A stretch of DNA of 64,000 nucleotides from Acanthosoma haemorrhoidale (Eukaryota; Arthropoda; Insecta; Hemiptera; Acanthosomatidae). The stretch covers positions 110,661,139 through 110,725,138 of the forward strand of contig OV884011.1 in the NCBI GenBank assembly GCA_930367205.1, in the 5' to 3' direction. The translations under genes were made by a program, and so were the position numbers. This document shows, piece after piece, positions 12,046-25,530 of this stretch; position 1 is the stretch's first letter; every line of letters begins with the position of its first letter. A model generated the notes under the pieces. That model saw nothing but the letters and a program-made list of their open reading frames with translations, searched no databases and was not told where the DNA came from.

Positions 12046-12110
<65 letters not shown>
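12046..12110. repeat. (TA)n microsatellite
   Basis: About 65 bp of perfect alternating TA, the longest simple repeat in the window. No element end is detected beside it. Confidence 0.95.
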
Positions 12111-12119
<9 letters not shown>

Positions 12120-14998
12120 GATCTTTTGCTTTTTCTACTACAAATAAATCCCGGCCTTAAAGATGATCATGTGGAACCAGAGGAAGGAAGGTTATTGGTG
12201 GGTTTTGAAAAGGAAGAGACTCTAAATGAAAGCGGGTCGATGGGGGGGGGGGGATTCGAGGTGGCCGTGCACAGGGGAGAGGCCAGTATAAACAAAAGCT
12301 TTATCCCGCCGAAGCCCTCCGCTATTTCCATAAAGTGCCCGCAACAGTATGTGTCCATATCTCCTATTAATGTTACTGTATATACTATTTTTTCAAAATC
12401 TGTCCGTTCTAATATTTTCCAAGGTTAATTGGCCTCAGATCTTCCTTTTTTTTTTTTACAGCTCAGGGACGATTGTCAATCCCTCGAACCCGTGGGTTGG
12501 ACTTAGATGAGCTCGAAGGAACGAATACTTGTTGTATTATATCCCTTGTTATTGGTTTTGTGATATATATTGGCTCTTGATTAGCAAACCCAGACTGTGG
12601 AATACTCAAGCAACCAGTTTCCACCTCTAAGCCGTGGTGGAGGCAGGGAGAACTGCAAAAGTCAACAAGACTAAACATCAATATGACCTGCTGCCAATTC
12701 AAAACACACAAAAATAAAACAAAAAAAGGGTTTTTAATGGGGTATAGAATCTAAAAAAAAAATCAAAGAAAATTAATGGTTGGGTTAATCCACGCATAAC
12801 CATCATTGAGATATTAAACAAAACCCTTGAAGGAAAATCTCAAAAAAGATAAACTACCGAGGTTGTCGGTCTAGTTAAAGCTAACCAAATTTATTACTTC
12901 TCCATCCAATGATTTAAAAATTTTCCCTGAGTGACACTCAGCCGGGACATTAAACCATACTTGCACAACCTGGAAAATCAGCTTCTTTCCATTCGTCAAT
13001 AAAAGACTTGATACGTTACGAAATACTCGTTTACAATTGTCTAGTAAAAATCATATTGACTTATGCAGCAAGCACATAGTTGGGGTGTAGCCATACTAAT
13101 ATGTACAAAATGAGAAACTAGAGTACACTACAATAGCTAATTTGCATAACGTAATTAAAGTGGAATATTATATTCCAGAATATTTAACTGCAATAAACAC
13201 TGAATTTACAATTAAACGTAACTCAGCGAGAATACATTACGTCAAAACATTGCTAATGTAGATAAAGTAACCAAAGATAAGGCTTAGGGTATAAAATATT
13301 ATGAAGAAATGGTTTTCTTTATTCATTTTTTTAACAAACGATTATTATGCAAATATTGTAAATTAATGTATTGGGTTTTATTTCAGAACCAGAAGCACCT
13401 GAAAAATTCTTGGCCTGGGGCGTATGGTTTCTGATACAATTTCGAACTGAAAATAAACTTTAAGATTATTCAGATATAGTGAACAAAAAACAAGATGGTC
13501 GGTTTTGAACAGTCGATTTGGTGGAGTTTCTAGCCCCGAAATCGGTTTCGGCAGAGAGTCGTGAAGTGGTTCCTGACCCAAATTTCTAAAGTTACGATAG
13601 GATAAAAATAGAAATCCAAACTGAAGACAACACCAGAAACTAAAGATAACATAAGGCCCAAGGATATATGTAATATTCATAGTGCGCCAGCCTTCGCAGC
13701 CCCGAGACAGTAAACTTCCCAGCCGTGTAAGATGCACTTACTATTTCTAGGTGTTTACATTCCTATCGGCCCAGGGTTGACAAGTGGCAAAGATGGCGCT
13801 ATGAGCGGAACTGGCAAGCGATTTTATTAGATAAAGGAAACCCTTGTTTACTCACATATCCAGAGCAAGCTATTTTCAAAGGGAGAGTTATCCAAGAATC
13901 TGACATGCAGGAATAATTTATAACGCCAAGAGGAGCTTTCGAAAATGTGTCAACCCCATTTGGTTCTTTATAGACGCCTTTAGTCCTCGACTGTAATATA
14001 ATACTGTATTTAATAGTATTGGAAAGCGAGATAAATGAACGCTGTATATAGAACCATCCTCTATGCCCTTATTTAAATTATAATATATCCTCAATAGACA
14101 ATTTTTCAAGCCACGATAAAACTTCATATTACACATGAGAAAGAACGGAGAAAGTAATAAAAAATATAATATTTCAAACGGTTATATACAATTCATTACA
14201 CGTTTGCCAATTGAAATATTGTACCTGTTGTATGTAAAGTTTACACTAAAATAAGAGGATAAAAGGTTACGATCCAATTAAGTTAAGTGGTGTAAGTAGG
14301 GCAGAGCCATGATGGGAACGGCAGCTTCAACAGAGGGCACAACAGGAACCGACTGTTGTATTACCGTTAGCTACAAACACAGGCCCATGGATGCATGTGT
14401 GAATTAAATCAAGTACTGCTGTAGTCATTCGGCATCAAATTAAGGCAAAACAGTATTTTTGTGTTAAAGCATGTAAAAAAAAAACACACACTGACACTTT
14501 TAGCATATAATATGAGTGTGATTTCTTATTGAGATTATAAAAAATTATTAATGGAGCGAAATAAAAACGGTTCTCAAACAAGACAGGTATCACCGCGGAA
14601 AAAAAACCCAAAAAAGCTCAAGCTTATTAAAAATCTTCAGAAAGAAAAGGGATTATTTTGTTTTGGGTGTAATCTAATAATTAGCGCCCTCCTCAGTCAA
14701 TTTAGTTATTTGGTAAACATTTGTTTATGTTCACAAAATGTAAAAAGAAGCGAAGGAATAACTGCATTGAACCTTATCTACTCAAACAAGCACAACAAGG
14801 AGCCCCTTCCTTGACCTGACACAGGTCAAGATCATTAACGATTTACAAACCTAAGAGTCGAAGTTAATAACCAGTGCAGATGACCTTAAATATAAAGGTA
14901 AAACAATTGAAAATCTCACAAAGGTTGTGAAAAGAATGTTCCAAATTCTTTGCTTCCAAAAATGTGATCACAACACTTTCAGACATTAAAGACTTTAG
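12111..14998. other. Non-coding stretch, unassigned frames
   Basis: Open frames at 12,126-12,428 (+) and 13,378-13,737 (-) show no motif, signal peptide or domain I recognise. A poly-pyrimidine tract ending in CAG at 13,385 looks like a splice acceptor, but I cannot link it to a gene. A G12 run lies near 12,241-12,252. Confidence 0.4.
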
Positions 14999-15001
14999 GC
15001 G

Positions 15002-15180
15002 ATGCTTGCACGGGTTCCACCCCTGTCTACAGCGAAAGTGGTCCGACCTGGTGACCCAGTTGCGCTAAGGCCGAAAGTGAGACTGCGATCGCGGTGTGCC
15101 ATTGGTCCGATAGCGTTGGCTAGGCAGCCGCCCATGCAGGCCGACCCAAGCGCAAGTAATCTCGAGTCACGCCTGAATGT
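15002..15180 (-). repeat. GC-rich island, possible tRNA-derived repeat head
   Basis: A sharp GC-rich block in AT-rich DNA. On the minus strand TAGCGCAACTGG is close to the A box TRGCNNAGYNGG. About 45 nt downstream GGGTGGAACCC is a weak B-box match. The arrangement fits a tRNA-related SINE head, but no second copy in the window confirms it. Confidence 0.3.
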
Positions 15181-18100
15181 GGTGTTGTCTTATAGTAGAG
15201 ATGTTTAGTGTACAAGCTCTATTGCTGTAGGAAGTTATGTCGTCCTCGATCTGTAATAATGGAGCGTTTGGAATACAATATCCCACAGTCGGGTACATGG
15301 AGAGACCTGGTGATTGGAGCGTGATACTCATTACAGGGTTCATTGCATAGTCTAACCGTACGCTCAACAGTATTGCATCATCATCTTTATTATTAATTGT
15401 TCGCCATAGGCAATAAAGTTACAGGTGGCAACCGATGTCTATTTCGTTATTAGTTTTAATGATTGAGGGTTCAATTATGGACATGGATCAATATCAAGCC
15501 TGAGGATTTTTCGGAGGAATATTTATTATAATAATACATAAATATATATAATAATAATATATAATATGTATAATAATAATATATAAATATTATAAATGTA
15601 ATATTTAAGTATAATAAGCATAACTCCTCTCTCACAGAACCTCTGACCAATTTTATTAAATTTGAATATAGCAGATTATTCATTACACATTAGTAACGAT
15701 GAAGAGCCTACCAAACTGTACTAAAGAGCTAAACTAAATGTAATAAAATGTAAGTGATCATCACTCAAAGACTTACTTACCAAAAACTCCTAACGCCAAG
15801 GAACCATTCTACGCATCCATGATTATTTTTTTAGTAAATATATTTGTTAATTGGACGTTTATCCTAAATAAATACTGTTAACCCTATCAAACTCATTAAT
15901 AAAACTGTGCCGTTTTATTCTTTAGATTGTTGCCAATCTTGTTATTTCTTGTGTTAAGTGTTTTATGTATAATTGATTTTGTTTTAATCGGATTCCTAAG
16001 GAGTTGAAACGTCGGCTGTTGATATAATATCGATATTAAAAGGTATTTTGGGAGAGAGACTTCATGCTTTTTTATAGTAACTAATTTTCACACAATGATA
16101 AAATAATTAATAAAAATAAAATTATTAAGGTACATTTTCTAGAGAAGAACGTTCGGGTTCTGCTTTGTTACTGGACAGTCACATTTCCTTCTTTACATAA
16201 CCCACCCGGTCGAGAGTAAACCAGCTTCCTTCCGTTAAGGTCACATATCCGTTTTTTCACGCAATCGGTTTTGTAGAAACTACCGAACTGGAACAACATG
16301 TGGGATATTCGTCCAAAAACAAAAATCCTACATATTGCCAAAAAGCGTAAATAGGCCACGTTGCATATTAAGTGTCGCTGTGTTGGGTGGATGATAAGGC
16401 CAGTGCAGCGTAGACAGTCACCCTGGAGGGCCCTTAAGCAGGAAATGCTCCCCCTCCTGGCTGGGCTTCCTTAATCAATGTCGGCTCATGCAAATGGATC
16501 TTTTGACGCCTCAAGTATTGTGCCTGGCCAGTTACCTGGTGTCGGCAAGTCTCCTCACAGAACCTTATAGCTATATGCTGAAGGTACATTGTCAAAATGT
16601 TTTAACAGGTCCGAATACTCTCTCCCATTAGTAAAATGAAAATAGCTTACCACCGAGTCCAAAGAGAGAGGCACTGCTGTCAATCAGGTTTTTAAAAATA
16701 TTTCTACTATACTACATCATTTTAAGGCATAAAACGGCGAAGCTCTTTTTAATCTCAATCAGTCATGTTCAGTGCTACAATTAACAACAATGTGACAGTT
16801 GTTAATAGGTTCTAATTAGGATTGTTAAAAAGGACCTTATAACATTGATAAATAATAACATTGATGAACATAATAAAACCTGTATAAATTAAAGAGGTAT
16901 TAATTTAATTAAATATTTTCTTTGGAAGAACTTTGTTTTTAAAATTAAATTTCCAGTAATTTAATAACAATGATTTAAGAACTTATTCACGTACAGCTAA
17001 TACTCATATGTCAGCCTTCATACGGATAAGTTAAATATTAGAATTCACATATCCTGGATGTGATTTTATTTTATAACGATAGGATTTATTTATTTTATGA
17101 TGTTTATTTTGTTGATACATATATTTTTATTAAGAGTTTTAACTATTTAACTTAATACCTTTTTGAATAGTTGAACAATCAACATATGTAATTTATGTTA
17201 ATGTTTGTCAGATTATTGTTCATTGTAGCCTTGAGGATGCCCTCCCGATATCTTTGCCACAATGTATAACTTTGTGCAGAGACCATAAGTTTTATTTATC
17301 ATAACCCCACGAGGAAAGAACATATACTATCTTTATTTGATCTGAAAGGGGAAGGCGGACGAGGCAACTATTACTGAAATACACTGGTCAAATTGGGAAA
17401 AAGCAAACTAAACTGTCAAACCAACTGTAGGTTTCTTATTTTTAATTCATCAGCTATGGTCTTTATAATAAGAGATTAAAAAAAAGTTATTTTTAATAAA
17501 ATTTAATAAGGTATTTTAAGAAGGTTGAAACAAAAAAATGGTCACCATAAACGGCAGATGACTGCCACAAGATCGAAGGCTGGAGGTGAAGCATGCTAGT
17601 CGGGGCAGTGCCTAATAAGGCTGATGATGTAGCCGTTCCAAGAAAACTGGAACCCCCCGTTCAGCCGTTGACATAAATCCCTCCCTCCCCCCCCCCCCGG
17701 GAGAATTCATCGTTTCTGCAATCGACCTACTGAGAATAAACCCTTACACCACAGCGGAACAACTACGATTCCTAGGTACCTACCTGATGTAGAAACTGAC
17801 AAAAAAAAAATAGGTGACAACTACATCCTCTTTGTCGTGAGCCAAAAACTCCCCACGTACGAGAAAAGGTCCTAATATCATGCATATATTAAAAACAAAT
17901 TTCGATTAATCAGCAATAAATAACTAATGAGGGATTGTGATTAGAGCTGTATATTTTCTGAAATAATCCTCGAAAAATTAACAAAGAGGCAGAAATGAAC
18001 AATATATTGTTTAAACTTCACAGAGAAAAAGCAGTACCGATTACCGAATATAACAAAAATATACTATAAGATTAGTTTTACATAACGAAAAAAAAACAAG

Positions 18101-19469
18101 ATAGCTAAAGAATAGAGAAGCTACGTACAAAAAGACAACGCTAAGACTGTAAGTAAACAAATGATGCAGTCGAATAATTTCCCTATGACTCTTATTATTT
18201 GAATCCATAAAGTTTTAATGACGCAGTATTTGATATTTCAATAACAATTTCAAGTAGTTTTTTTTTTATATTACAGTATTTACGAAGAGGTAAAACTTAA
18301 ACCAGAGGCGGTTAAATATGCCAACAAAAATCACAAACATAACAATACCATATTGATCATTTTATCCATAATATCGTAATTAATTTTTGCACAGATCAAT
18401 ACATATTGAAAATATAATACTCACAGGTGGCTTTATACTCTTTATTTTATTATATTTAAATAAGTGTTTTAGTTAGTAATAGTTTTTCTAAATGTGTGAA
18501 TTTATATTTCTTGCTCAAAATTGTAGTTGTGAGGATGCACGAATAGGGAAATAAAAATATACTTGAAGAAAAATAAATACCTACATACAAGTACCTTTGG
18601 TTAAGTAATAATACTCAACAGTGTACTAATATCTCAAAAAAAAATGAATTATCAAGTTGTTGTTGTTAATTAAGTACTTATCGCATCATAATATAAGAAC
18701 ATAAAAGTTAATCTTGATACAATCAAGTTATCATTATTATTAAATTGCTGATAATAAACCATTACCGTAAAAAAAGATGGGAAAGCTGGCCTGAGATGGA
18801 TTCGCCCCCAACTCAAAGTGAAGTGATGTAAAGAAGCCAGTTACTGAGCCGGCGAGCCCCATTGGTAACTATTACTATTGCACCAGGGCCTGACCTAAAA
18901 ACCTAGATTCGGCTTTCATTCGTCAAGGACGTTTAAACTCCTCGATGGAGAGATTTCAGCTTCGTTTTGGAACTTTACTGTTCTGTCCGAGAGTTAAATA
19001 TATAAAAATATTTATAGGACCCAATGGTAACCATGGTACTATCAATTTACGTTATTTACTATTTGTGAGATGATGTCCCATATGTAGAGTTCAAATTTAG
19101 ATGAAAGATTAACACAAATGACCTAACGTTGGTTAATCATTTTATATGATTTTTTTTTTCTTGGCTTTCCTTCTTCAGAGGAAACTTTTTGAAATAAGTC
19201 AATTTTCCAATTTTCGGATGAATAACTGAAATAAAAATTCATCTCATCAGGAAAAATTTAATCATCTTAACGGAAAAATATTTCAAGTTTATAAAGTGAG
19301 CTACGATTTGCTGAGCTACATAAAATTTATATGAAATTAATAAAAAGTTAATATTTAATCATAAGTGTGTCTACTATGCTCACATTAATGTTAAAACGAC
19401 ATTTTTGATACTTATTGCGATTAAAAAGTTCTATAACCGTTAAATCCATAAGAAATTAAAAAAAGTGAG
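15181..19469. other. AT-rich non-coding stretch
   Basis: No supported gene. It holds a low-complexity TAA/TATA tract at 15,530-15,620, a poly(C) run at 17,679-17,698, and a stem-GAAAC motif at 15,994-16,014 listed separately. Region 16,380-16,560 is moderately GC-rich and unassigned. Confidence 0.45.
15994..16014 (+). other. Degenerate hammerhead-like stem plus GAAACGTC
   Basis: TCCTAAGGA can fold back on itself and is followed by GTTGAAACGTC. A short stem followed by GAAAC is the right-hand core of hammerhead-type motifs common in Penelope-like and other retroelements. The CUGANGA half is not present, so self-cleavage is not expected. See the similar motif at 60,968. Confidence 0.3.
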
Positions 19470-19539
19470 ACCAGATGGGCAGAAGAGGAACAGAGATCTG
19501 AATAATATTTGAGAGTTGTGAATATTCAGCCCATCTGGT
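19470..19539. repeat. Compound inverted repeat (nested hairpin)
   Basis: The outer arms ACCAGATGGGC (19,470-19,480) and GCCCATCTGGT (19,529-19,539) are a perfect 11 bp match. Inside them are CTGAATA (19,498-19,504) and TATTCAG (19,523-19,529). The 70 nt unit could fold as one extended but asymmetric hairpin. It may be a tiny foldback element or a transcript structure; there is no flanking duplication I can see. Confidence 0.6.
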
Positions 19540-20914
19540 TGCCTTTCAGTGATGAGAATTCGTTATTGAAGGGGGCCAAGGCTACAAAGGGTTCTAGTAA
19601 GTAGACAATCATTTCAATTTCGTTGGAAAACAAACCACGACCGCGGTCTGAATAATATAATTCTGTTTCGTATCGTGACCTATTGGTTAAAGGTCCTGGA
19701 CCCTTAGGTCGTAAAAAGGTTCCTCTGTGAATACATGAAACAATAAAAAAAATAAAAATACTAAAGCACGCTACTACTATCGCTTAAACCAACGAGACGT
19801 TTGGAAAAACAAATGATATAATATTTGTTTTTGATTTTGTTTACTCTAAGAGTAACCAACAAATATTTACCGGAATCGAACAAAACAGATCCTTCTAACG
19901 CTTAGCGATCTATTTAAATCCAGAAGGCGAATGTTGGCAGAGCCCTCACGATCAGGAGGGATAATAATGAGACAATTACGATGCACGGTGCCTAATCAAA
20001 CTGTTGATTGCATTCTGATAAGGCACACTACGCTAAATGATTATCTTCTGCTGATTAATTGATTCGCTCACTGCAGAATCCTCGATATAGTTATATATTC
20101 ACAGAGAGACCAGCACAAAATACTGTTGAATCGTAGAATAGATATTTCAGAAACGAAAAGTTGTTGTAGATTGTGGGATCGTGATTCGGTAACCGGAATC
20201 ATTAATGCGCTATTCTCCCCCGGGAGATTCGGTGATTCATCCAGGTCATCCAGAGTATGACTCACAGGTGCGCCGCGAAACTTTGGAAACAAGGAAGCAA
20301 CATTTTTTCTCCTAGCCCTGCATAACCTTCGCATATTTTTAGATGGCGGCGGTGCACTCAAAACTACTAAATTGTAGTAAGCCTTACGGGTGGCACTCGA
20401 AGGCTGCATCGAGGCGCTAGTGATACCAGACCCGCAATGACGCATTGAGATCCCAGCTGGTACACAAATAGCCTGGAATCTACACAAGGTGTTCTACAAG
20501 GCTTAACAGCACTACTATCAAAATTTACGATACAAGCATTGACTCCATCGCGAAGATGCATTACGATCGGAGCCCTGTTTACCGTATTCAAATTGTGGAT
20601 ACTTATTTAACTGAAGATATTTTTTTTATAAACGACCAGCAGAAATGTCAATGCATAAAAACATACAAGCCACGCTTCCCTCCACCTGAAGGACCTCCTT
20701 ATAGGGTTGGGAAAATTTCGAATTATTCGCGAAGAAGAATTCAATAGGTTTATTTGCCCTATAAATTAAAAATACATTACAATGAAAACGCTACGGTTTA
20801 ACCGGTGTTTATACTTCAATAACTACTCAGCGATGTACAATAAATAAACTCGCTTCCTCTATTATGTGTTATTCCTAGTTTTTTTGGTTTAAGACAAAAC
20901 AAAAAAAAAACCTT
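19540..20914. other. Non-coding stretch, one unassigned ORF
   Basis: A 139-codon minus-strand frame at 20,068-20,487 lies in a locally GC-richer block. It has no recognised domain, and overlapping frames are similarly open, so it is not called as a gene. Confidence 0.4.
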
Positions 20915-21150
20915 AATAATCCAGGGAGATAATAATATGTTAAATAATTCATTTCTAATGAAAATTATATTTAATAGTATTTTTACTCACTCCGTTTGCT
21001 GTCCAATATTATGCTGACCTACTTTGTCCGAAATTATTATGCTAGCGAGAGAATGAAAACTTTTAAGGGCCTATTTTCGAAACTTTTTATCCCTGGGTGA
21101 AATATTTGTTTAATTAAAAACTGCTTCCGACCTCACTCCTACTATGATAA
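20915..21150 (+). repeat. Dispersed repeat R1, copy 1
   Basis: Shares an ordered series of strings with 24,598-24,865. These include ATCCAGG near the left, CTCACTCCGTT, CTGACCTAC, CGAAATTATTATGCT, and TTTTCGAAAC followed by an ACTGCTT stretch. Overall identity is perhaps 70-75% by eye. No coding capacity or element class is evident. Confidence 0.6.
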
Positions 21151-24100
21151 GTAAAAAATTATTTGCTTTTACAGTTGAAAAAAATCTTGTCAATTGGTAG
21201 ACTAAACGGAGAAGAGGATAGTGTACTAATTCGCAAGCTGCAATAATGAGACATGCGCTTTATGTTGGCTAGACCCTATAATACCTGTATACACATTGAA
21301 AGATTGTATTGAATTAGTGCTATAAATCATTCAGAAGTTGATGCTGTGAGCGGAGTTGTTTACTCAACTCTCTGACAACTATTTACAAGGTCTACGGGAG
21401 AGGAATGAAGTGCGCAAAACGTTTTTAACAGTTCTCTCAGAAGCCTCTTTATGCCTTTGTGTGTTGTAATAAACGTAATAAATTCTGTTAAGAGCAGCCA
21501 GTAATTAATTAAAACGGATCTTAAAACAAGAAAATGTATTGCCGTAAAGAGGTGAAATTAGTCTTTTATATTTTTAGTGTAATTCATTTTATGAAACGTG
21601 AGATTAGTGAGTGTGAGACATCTTAAATCAATCTAGGCCATAAATTATCTTCCAGAATCCACTTACTTATGTTAGATAAAAAATATATTCTTATAACATG
21701 ATAAAATAGATGAATCGAAATATTTTAGATGCGGATGGGTGTAGACAAGAGAGCCTTTGGAATTGAATTATAATTATAGTTGCTATCCCTACACATAAGA
21801 AAAATATAGGTTTACCTTAGAAATTGAAATTATATTAGAACTAAAAAGCTTGGGGTTAATAGATTATCCAGTTTTATGGGTGTTACAACCGGGTTGAGAT
21901 CCGGCGCCGTGGCGGGCTAAGTGTGTTTTGAGGTCATGCAATACCAGCTCCTCTCCCATACCGCCACAAGTCCGCAATAAAAGTCAATCTTGCGTCAGTC
22001 CAAAAGGTATACCTGCATATTAAAATAAAGAAAAAAAAGACGGATTTCCCTGTCTGCAACCTTAGCCAAGTTCCGGAAATGGAAATTACAAAAATGTATA
22101 CACCGCGCGCAAGGACGGGATTTCTCTTCCTATATTACAAGAGAAATTAAATTTGCCAATTTTTTTCGCCAATGACATGACACTATTAGTGTTATTTAGA
22201 AGAGGGTGCGAAGAGAAGACCTACTCGTTCTATAGACGTGATCATTTTGTTATATGTTAAAAATTACTTTGAAACATCCAACAGTACCCTTAATAATGGT
22301 CCTAAAACACATTACATCCTTGATCTCATACCATTCAAGTTAAAAACATATCCTGAACGCATGCGACTCTCGCGATCTTGGTTGTGTACATTTGTATATA
22401 ACGTATGGATACTGAACAGTAATTGCTTAACGCCCAACTAGGATTGATTTGTAATCTAATTTTAAAAAAATATAATGAAACATCCGAAAAATAGGATCAT
22501 AATTTTTTGGAACTGGACCTAAAATTATATAGCATTGCTAATAAATGTGAAATCTGAAAAAAATTGCCCCTGTTTTATCTACCATTTGTATCACTATATT
22601 GACAGTAACAATAATACAATTAATTAATAAAAAAATGTAGTTGGTTTTATAGCTGTTGACTGGTGTTTAGTGAATTAGGGGCGTTGGTTCATCAAAGAGG
22701 GTCTCACTCAGTAACCGATCATGGCGCTAATAGCTGCGGGCGCATTGACTTAGTATAACGTGGGAAATCTAACTATGGACGGGTCACGATTGAGGGAGTG
22801 CGACAGACCAATAAAATATCTGAAGTTTTGATGTTTTTCGAAACAGAGACAAATTACTAATTACAGCACAGGTATTATGATTACCAACTATATGCATTTC
22901 AACTTCTGTGAACCTGAATTGTTTGTCAGGTAATTGAGTTGTTTTGATACATTGAATTTTCTTCACACATATTTGTTGCATCCACAGCAAAAAACAACCT
23001 TCCTGTCCGTTGAAAAAATCATTTTATAGCCCGTATTAAATAATGTGACCGAAACGTTCAATTTTGCGCAAAAAGAAGACTGATCATTTGGCATGGTTCT
23101 GTGTACTGCTTAGGTACACGGAACGGAAAAATTTTGAGCTGAAGGCCACCTAAAAGTAAATTTTATTTAATATAGAAGAAACAAACGACCATTAATAAAA
23201 ATGAAGCAATGGTTCTATTATAGAGAGAAGAGGGGAGTGTAAGTTTCCTATAAGTGTTCCACGTGAGCTTGGAAGGCTTAGCATTTGGTGGCGCAGCGGG
23301 GGTAACTACACTTCCTTGTTCCATTTGTACTAGATTCAACTTTTCCATGGTCTTCCATACTTTCCATCTTAGTATGTATGTTTTTTTCTATATTGATATC
23401 TCAGTTACATTTAAGGAGTTAGTCAAGTGTGCATTTGTAGAGTAAATACTAATATAATATTGTAATTGTTAGATTAACACTTTATGAGAAATCTAGCTTT
23501 ATGGCTTATGTTTCGATGTACTCAGTTTTGTTCCCGATAAATACATCGACCTTCAGCCTTAGACATTATATAAAATGTTATTATCAGACACAAATAAATC
23601 TCCCGATGTTTTATTCTTCACATAATTGAAAATAAATTTTATACTATAAAACTATTTTAAGGAACTTTTTCAGCTTTAGGCAAGAAAATAGCTTGACGGT
23701 TTAGGGAGTAAATAGATAAATTTCACTTTGAGTGTTGGAAAAGCGGCTATATTTACTAATGAACATTACAGGATGGTTATTATCTGAAACCTATATATAT
23801 TTTATAGTAGTTTTTTAATGTGCCCAATTCGCCCTCAGTATTGTCATCTTTCCAGCATGGAGAACGGGGCGAGGTGTGTTACATTGGTTTAAGAAAACAA
23901 ATATACATGTAAATATAAATTAAAATATGCACAAAAAAAAACTACTAATGAAAAAAATACTAATGAAAAACTTTAGAGTTATTTTCTAATAACTGGAGCC
24001 AGATTATACAGGAAAAACATAGGAGAGGCCTTGAGATCTTTTTCAGAGAGAGCGACCTTACACAAAAGAGGGAGGTTTCTCCCCCCCTCTGTATCTTTCA

Positions 24101-24597
24101 TCTGCAGGATATTGTAAGATCCGAGCGGCCAGTATAAACATTTCTGTTGACACTCGGGTCGGCCGGGAAAGTTTTAGCGAGTTTCTCCCGACACTGTCGG
24201 CGCTATTGCTCTCAAGGACGAGCCTCCAATCTTGTGAGCTTCGACGACCGACTACGCCAATTAGTATCAATTGGTGATTCGGTCGTTCGTAACAATCTTG
24301 TTTATAGAGGCAATATGTCGAAGAGTCTGGTATCTGAGGTCAACTCCCCTCATGCAAATAGGATGCAGGCAATCCTTGGTTTACTGTGATAATATTAGTT
24401 TAACGGTATTATGTGGGTCATCACGAGAATAGATAAATATTTTCCGTTAATGAGCCTCGTCGATAAATGCGGTTGATAAATAAATATATTTAAATCAGAA
24501 AGTGATTAGACATGAACATAGCATGGGGAAAACATGATATTATTAAAACTCCCAAAGATAAACTGTAAATTACACTGTTTTCGATTTAAAATCATTA
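21151..24597. other. AT-rich non-coding stretch
   Basis: No gene I can support. A GC-richer block at 21,885-21,970 and an open plus-strand frame at 24,147-24,389 carry no recognisable motif. Confidence 0.45.
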
Positions 24598-24865
24598 CCA
24601 ATCCAGGAAGAATAGTAAATGAAATGAAAATGTAACAATAATAATAATAATATGGCAAATAAATTATTCCTGAATAATTATATTAATATTATTTTTGTTC
24701 ACTCCGTTCCCTGTCCGGTGACCGTCTGACCTACCGTGTACGAAATTATTATGCTGGCAAGTAAATAAAAACCGAAAAGTTCAGAGGGATTCTTTTTCGA
24801 AACGTTTTCCAAGATGAAATGTTTGTTAACAACTGTTAATAACTGCTTGTAACTTCGTCGTTTTA
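24598..24865 (+). repeat. Dispersed repeat R1, copy 2
   Basis: Same orientation as copy 1, 3.7 kb to its right, with the same order of conserved strings and small indels between them. The family is probably an old non-autonomous element; neither end shows a clear terminal repeat. Confidence 0.6.
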
Positions 24866-25384
24866 ACGATGAGCGGTTTTTTAAATAACAGAAAATTGTT
24901 TGACAAAATATGCAAATTTTGATTTGCCGGGCACAAAGTTGGAGGTTGTGCTGTATACTTTTAATTTGCCTGTATAGGGTGGATGAATGAATTAGAAATA
25001 TCTGGAATTTAAGGTATAGGAACAGGAATTGTCCAAATAATGTTTTGATGAATAACAATATTGATTTTTTTTATGAAACACTCATGGGGCCTCCTAGCTG
25101 GTTCCTAAAAATATTATTAAGAGTAAAACATATTATTATTTTATATGCAAGACAATGTGGGTTGGCAAACCAATGGAAAAAATGAGGCAACTGATCCTCA
25201 GATAAAATATACGGTTTTTTATGTTCAATCGTCTTTAAAAATTGACGTAGGAATAAAAAGATACATATACCCTTCGGAAGTAGTTTTATCTACTTTGATT
25301 AGGCCGGTAGTACGTTTTGTTTATTAATCGCATTGCGATCCGGCAATCATGAATGAATGAACTTTGACCGGTTGAACGTTCTCT
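24866..25384. other. Non-coding stretch
   Basis: Nothing recognised apart from AT-rich sequence. Confidence 0.45.
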
Positions 25385-25530
25385 ATAAATGTTCACAAGT
25401 TGAAGAATGGCTCTGATAAGATGAAATGACCCACTCGGCTTCGAACCTGCCAGTCCGAAAGTCCATTGAGAACTCTTACTTCTGCGAGTACCGTTAGCAG
25501 AGTGGTCAGGTACCCCGGCGTCACGGATCT
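25385..25530 (-). repeat. Candidate tRNA-derived SINE (minus strand)
   Basis: On the minus strand GGCAGGTTCGAAGCCGAG contains a near-canonical Pol III B box (GGTTCGAAGCC). Upstream lies a tRNA-like stretch (CTGCTAACGGTACTCGCAG). The plus strand of the same block also carries TAGCAGAGTGG, a perfect A-box match, so orientation is less certain than the tRNA-like origin. No terminator or poly(A) end is visible. Confidence 0.5.

Noticed and set aside
13378..13737. 119-codon minus-strand frame
   Set aside because: No domain, start context or homology recognised. A CAG at 13,385 on the other strand hints at an exon, but neither reading is supported.
20068..20487. 139-codon minus-strand frame
   Set aside because: Overlapping frames on the same strand are also open in this GC-richer block, and no motif is recognisable.
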